Shown: one piece after another, positions 14,975-16,935 of the stretch
How positions within the stretch are numbered: position 1 is the first letter of the stretch
Layout: each line of letters begins with the position of its first letter
Assembly: GCA_945883145.1 (NCBI GenBank)
Contig: CAMCXB010000050.1
Location: forward strand, 1-16,935
Direction: 5' to 3'
Length of the DNA stretch: 16,935 nt
Origin: Bordetella parapertussis
GTDB taxonomy: Bacteria; Pseudomonadota; Gammaproteobacteria; Burkholderiales; Burkholderiaceae_D
Program-made: the position numbers and the translations under genes
The notes under the pieces: model-generated
The model's input: the letters and a program-made list of their open reading frames with translations, nothing else
Told to the model about the DNA's origin: nothing
Database searches by the model: none

Positions 14975-15316
14975 TTAGGCAGGCTGATTACCACTATTAG
15001 GTAGTATTTCAGAATTTGAGATGACACGTAAATTATTATCCTTAGAAAAAGATAATAGAAAATGAAATGCGAGTGGCTCTATTCCATATATTCGACCATC
15101 TACTCGAACTGATCGTACTCCCTCGTACATTATAGGTTGCACATAAGGCGAATAACGAATATGACTCGATTGTCCGCCATTTCCATCAGGATGAAAGCGT
15201 GCCATGATGCCACATAACCTTTCAGCCCAGTCACTCGGTCTGAATGTTTTGCCACTTACTGTGACACCTTGGATAATAAAATCCGTAGGAATGGATAGTG
15301 AAGCAGAATAAGTGAT
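14975..15316 (-). CDS. DUF3579 family protein with no standard start codon
   Basis: A small cytoplasmic protein of the DUF3579 family, found mainly in Betaproteobacteria; its function is unknown. Conserved stretches are FIIQGVTVSGKTFRPSDWAE (15280 to 15221), IRYSPYVQPIM, VRVDGRIYGIEPLAF and SKDNNLRV near the end. The first in-frame ATG (15205) lies after the conserved N-terminal block. From the in-frame TAG at 15326-15328 down to that ATG there is no ATG, GTG or TTG. I set the start tentatively at the ATC at 15316, because AGAG (15324-15327) lies 7 bases before it and the resulting N-terminus has about the usual length. Other possibilities are ATC at 15319, ATT at 15292, a recently lost start codon, or a sequence error. 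The gene has its own likely promoter and lies between a membrane-protein gene and the pilus operon. Confidence 0.7.
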   Translation of the reverse strand: MTYSASLSIPTDFIIQGVTVSGKTFRPSDWAERLCGIMARFHPDGNGGQSSHIRYSPYVQPIMYEGVRSVRVDGRIYGIEPLAFHFLLSFSKDNNLRVISNSEILPNSGNQPA

Positions 15317-15343
15317 GATAAAACTCTACAAAAAATTCAATCT

Positions 15344-15371
15344 ATTTTATTTTAGCGAATCGATTATGCAA
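15344..15371 (-). promoter_or_regulatory. Likely sigma-70 promoter of the DUF3579 gene
   Basis: On the minus strand a TTGCAT -35 (15366-15371) and a TAAAAT -10 (15344-15349) are 16 bp apart. Transcription would start near 15337, giving a leader of about 20 bases before the proposed start region. The -35 overlaps the T-tract of the terminator-like hairpin upstream. Confidence 0.45.
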
Positions 15372-15416
15372 AAAACTTTCTTAGCTTGGTTCTGATGACA
15401 TTATCCTAACCAAGCT
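15370..15416 (-). terminator. Terminator-like hairpin at the end of the CobD/CbiB-family gene
   Basis: On the minus strand AGCTTGGTT (15408-15416) and AACCAAGCT (15383-15391) form a perfect 9-bp stem with a 16-base loop; the first arm runs through the end of the gene. A run of six T (15370-15375) follows after a 7-base gap, so the site is not fully canonical. The TTAGCTTGG core also occurs in the hairpin at 4071-4109. Confidence 0.5.
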
Positions 15417-16357
15417 GCAATCGATAATAGCAAGAGCATTAAAACCCAAAGTAGTAATGCGCGCCAAATTAATCCTACTGTGCTTTGTAAAGCGCGTAAT
15501 GATGGAGGTTCACCAGGCATTATTTCTGACTCTTCTACATCAAGACCGACTTCATTGATATCTACATCGGGCATTTTTGATGCGTATTCTGCTGGCGTTC
15601 CTAAACGCACACCCATTGCACCACCACCTACTGCCAAGATAATCCCATCGGATTCATTTTTCCAACGACGTGCGAAATTACGCCATGCATAAGCCGCATC
15701 TTCAAAATTACCCACTATGGCAAAGGCAACCGCTGTTAATCTAACTGGAATCCAATCTATGTAATAAAAAGCTCTTTCTGCAAATCTTCCGAAAGGCTCA
15801 TTTTTCATGCTTTCAGTTTCATTCCATGCTCGAGCTAAATATTCACTGATACGGTACAACACAGCTCCTGCTGGACCGATAGAGATGAGTAACCAAAAAA
15901 ATACGCCAAATACATTTTTATGCGTTGTAATTAAAGCTTTCTCGACTGCGAGTCTGGCTATTTCATCCGGATCCGTTTCTTCTACTTCCTGTCGCAACCA
16001 TTCGGATAAAAGCTTACGTGCTTCTGCTACATCGCCATTATTTAAAGCGAGTTGTATGGAAGTGAAATAATGACTGTAATGGCGAAAGCCTAGTGTGAGA
16101 TAGACAATCGCTAAGGTCCATAAGAATTGTAATAATGGACTAAATAAAGCGAGTATCCAGTATATGAGCACGGTGGGTACCACGAGTACAGATACGATGA
16201 CTAACCATCCTAATCGCCCATGTTCTAAGCGACCGGCATTAAAACTCAGCTCTATCCGTTGCGCAAATAGGCGTATCCAACCATAAATTGGGTTGTCTGC
16301 ACGTAAAGGCCAAAACTGTTCAATAAATAATATGCACAGTATAGAAATAATTGTCAT
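15401..16357 (-). CDS. CobD/CbiB-like (AmpE-like) integral membrane protein
   Basis: A 318-residue membrane protein of the CobD/CbiB-like family as found in Betaproteobacteria, distantly related to CbiB (adenosylcobinamide-phosphate synthase) and AmpE. Hydrophobic segments lie at about 1-13, 50-72, 76-90, 148-170 and 295-317. Conserved-looking stretches are LTLGFRHYSHYFTSIQLAL (87-105), NGDVAEARKLLSEWL (107-121), HKNVFGVFFWLLISIGPAGA (146-165), YYIDWIPVRLTA (198-209), GNFEDAAYAWRNFARRW (216-232) and GTPAEY (253-258). No other cobalamin gene is nearby, so a role in B12 synthesis is doubtful; the function is unknown. AAGGCG lies 5 bases before the ATG. It follows the NUDIX gene after 73 bp and probably shares its transcript, a pairing I recall from Burkholderiales. 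Confidence 0.85.
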   Translation of the reverse strand: MTIISILCILFIEQFWPLRADNPIYGWIRLFAQRIELSFNAGRLEHGRLGWLVIVSVLVVPTVLIYWILALFSPLLQFLWTLAIVYLTLGFRHYSHYFTSIQLALNNGDVAEARKLLSEWLRQEVEETDPDEIARLAVEKALITTHKNVFGVFFWLLISIGPAGAVLYRISEYLARAWNETESMKNEPFGRFAERAFYYIDWIPVRLTAVAFAIVGNFEDAAYAWRNFARRWKNESDGIILAVGGGAMGVRLGTPAEYASKMPDVDINEVGLDVEESEIMPGEPPSLRALQSTVGLIWRALLLWVLMLLLLSIAAWLG

Positions 16358-16430
16358 AGCATCGCCTTAGTTTGTTCTAGGGATTTTACGATAATGCGGG
16401 GCAGAGAGAATCATTCTGCATTGTATTTTT

Positions 16431-16934
16431 TTATGCTCTGAGAAAATGATATAGATTTCTTAACATTCCAGCCGTTGCGCCCCAAATAAAATACTCTTCA
16501 TAAGGCATGGCGTAAAACGTGCGACGCCCTGGACGATTTGGAAATTCCGCTGATCTACGTTCATGGTTCGCACCATGCATTAAATAACTCAGCGGCACTT
16601 CGAAAATTTCAGCCACTTCAAAACTATCGGGCTGTAAATCAAATGGAGGATGTATCAGTGCCACCACGGGCGTAACTTGAAACCCTGTTCCGGTTAAGTA
16701 GAGAGGCAAGCTACCTATCACCTCTATGCGTTCGCGTGATAAACCAATTTCTTCTTCGGTTTCGCGTAATGCAGTTGCTACTGCATCTTGATCTTCTGGA
16801 TCGACACGACCACCTGGAAAACTAATTTGCCCTGCATGATCATGCAGATGCGCTGTTCTCTGTGTTAGCAACAAACTCATATGATCAGGATGGACAATGA
16901 TAGGTACGAGCACTGATGCTGGTGTTAAACGCTG
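16431..16934 (-). CDS. NUDIX hydrolase, CoA pyrophosphatase type (5' end outside window)
   Basis: A NUDIX hydrolase of the NudL/YeaB (UPF0035) type, whose members cleave coenzyme A and its derivatives to phosphopantetheine and adenosine 3',5'-bisphosphate. The frame stays open to the window end (…LTPASVLVPIIV), so the GTG at 16913 is not the true start. The CoA-type signature is clear: LLTQRTAHLHDHAGQISFPG followed by GRVDPED, then the NUDIX helix ALRETEEEIGL with the metal-binding Glu residues. The C-terminal part continues with GFQVTPVVALIHPPF, FEVAEIFEVPLSYLM and YEEYFIWGATAGMLRNL. At about 42-47% G+C in hand-counted rows it is less AT-rich than the pilus genes. It is followed by the CobD/CbiB-like gene. 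Confidence 0.92.
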   Translation of the reverse strand, partial: QRLTPASVLVPIIVHPDHMSLLLTQRTAHLHDHAGQISFPGGRVDPEDQDAVATALRETEEEIGLSRERIEVIGSLPLYLTGTGFQVTPVVALIHPPFDLQPDSFEVAEIFEVPLSYLMHGANHERRSAEFPNRPGRRTFYAMPYEEYFIWGATAGMLRNLYHFLRA

Positions 16935-16935
16935 T

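Noticed and set aside
15480..16070. Plus-strand open frames opposite the CobD/CbiB-like gene
   Set aside because: Antisense shadows without support; the minus-strand gene shows strong family motifs.
15401..16357. Cobalamin biosynthesis gene cobD/cbiB
   Set aside because: Only family-level likeness is seen, and no other B12 gene or B12 riboswitch is nearby, so I left the gene symbol empty.
1..16935. CRISPR array, insertion sequence or integrative element
   Set aside because: No regularly spaced repeats, transposase, integrase, tRNA or terminal inverted repeats were seen; the AT-rich pilus block alone does not prove transfer.

Overview
The window is ordinary bacterial chromosome, AT-rich (60-base rows counted by hand range from 23% to 47% G+C). 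The family make-up points to a Betaproteobacterium, most likely a low-G+C member of the Burkholderiales. The pointers are a second-type IF-1 (infA2-like, 88 aa), a CobD/CbiB-like membrane protein next to a CoA-pyrophosphatase-type NUDIX hydrolase, a DUF3579 protein, a tandem yceI pair, and a fimT-pilV-pilW-pilX-pilY1 cluster. This placement rests on recalled family patterns, not on a search.

Layout, left half. At 2-4057 (+) lies the 3' part of an RND efflux permease gene followed 3 bp later by its periplasmic adaptor gene; this is the reverse of the common adaptor-permease order. Facing it (4100-5098, -) is a short SbmA/BacA-type peptide transporter. A 539-bp gene-free stretch follows, ending in the structured leader of infA2 (5638-5904, +). 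A perfect 28-bp palindrome (6031-6058) serves as a two-way terminator between infA2 and two tandem minus-strand yceI genes for secreted lipocalin-like proteins.

Layout, right half, all on the minus strand and read from high to low coordinates: a NUDIX hydrolase running off the window end, the CobD/CbiB-family membrane protein, a DUF3579 gene, and then a tightly packed type IV pilus minor-pilin operon (pilE-like, fimT, pilV, pilW, pilX, pilY1). The operon closes with a small membrane-anchored gene with a TonB-C-like end that overlaps the pilY1 stop. Spacings from pilE to pilX run from a 13-bp overlap to a 3-bp gap, which suggests one translationally coupled transcript. The minor pilins and PilY1 would together form the priming and tip complex of a type IV pilus.

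The points most worth a second look are these. (1) The DUF3579 gene has a conserved N-terminus upstream of its first ATG and no ATG, GTG or TTG available for it. (2) The TonB-C-like gene is coupled to pilY1. (3) The infA2 leader can form mutually exclusive hairpins. (4) PilV has lost the Glu5 of class III pilins. (5) The RND permease has Ala in place of the AcrB Lys940 relay residue. (6) The pilus block is clearly more AT-rich than its flanks. I saw no rRNA, tRNA, CRISPR array, insertion sequence or obvious integrase.
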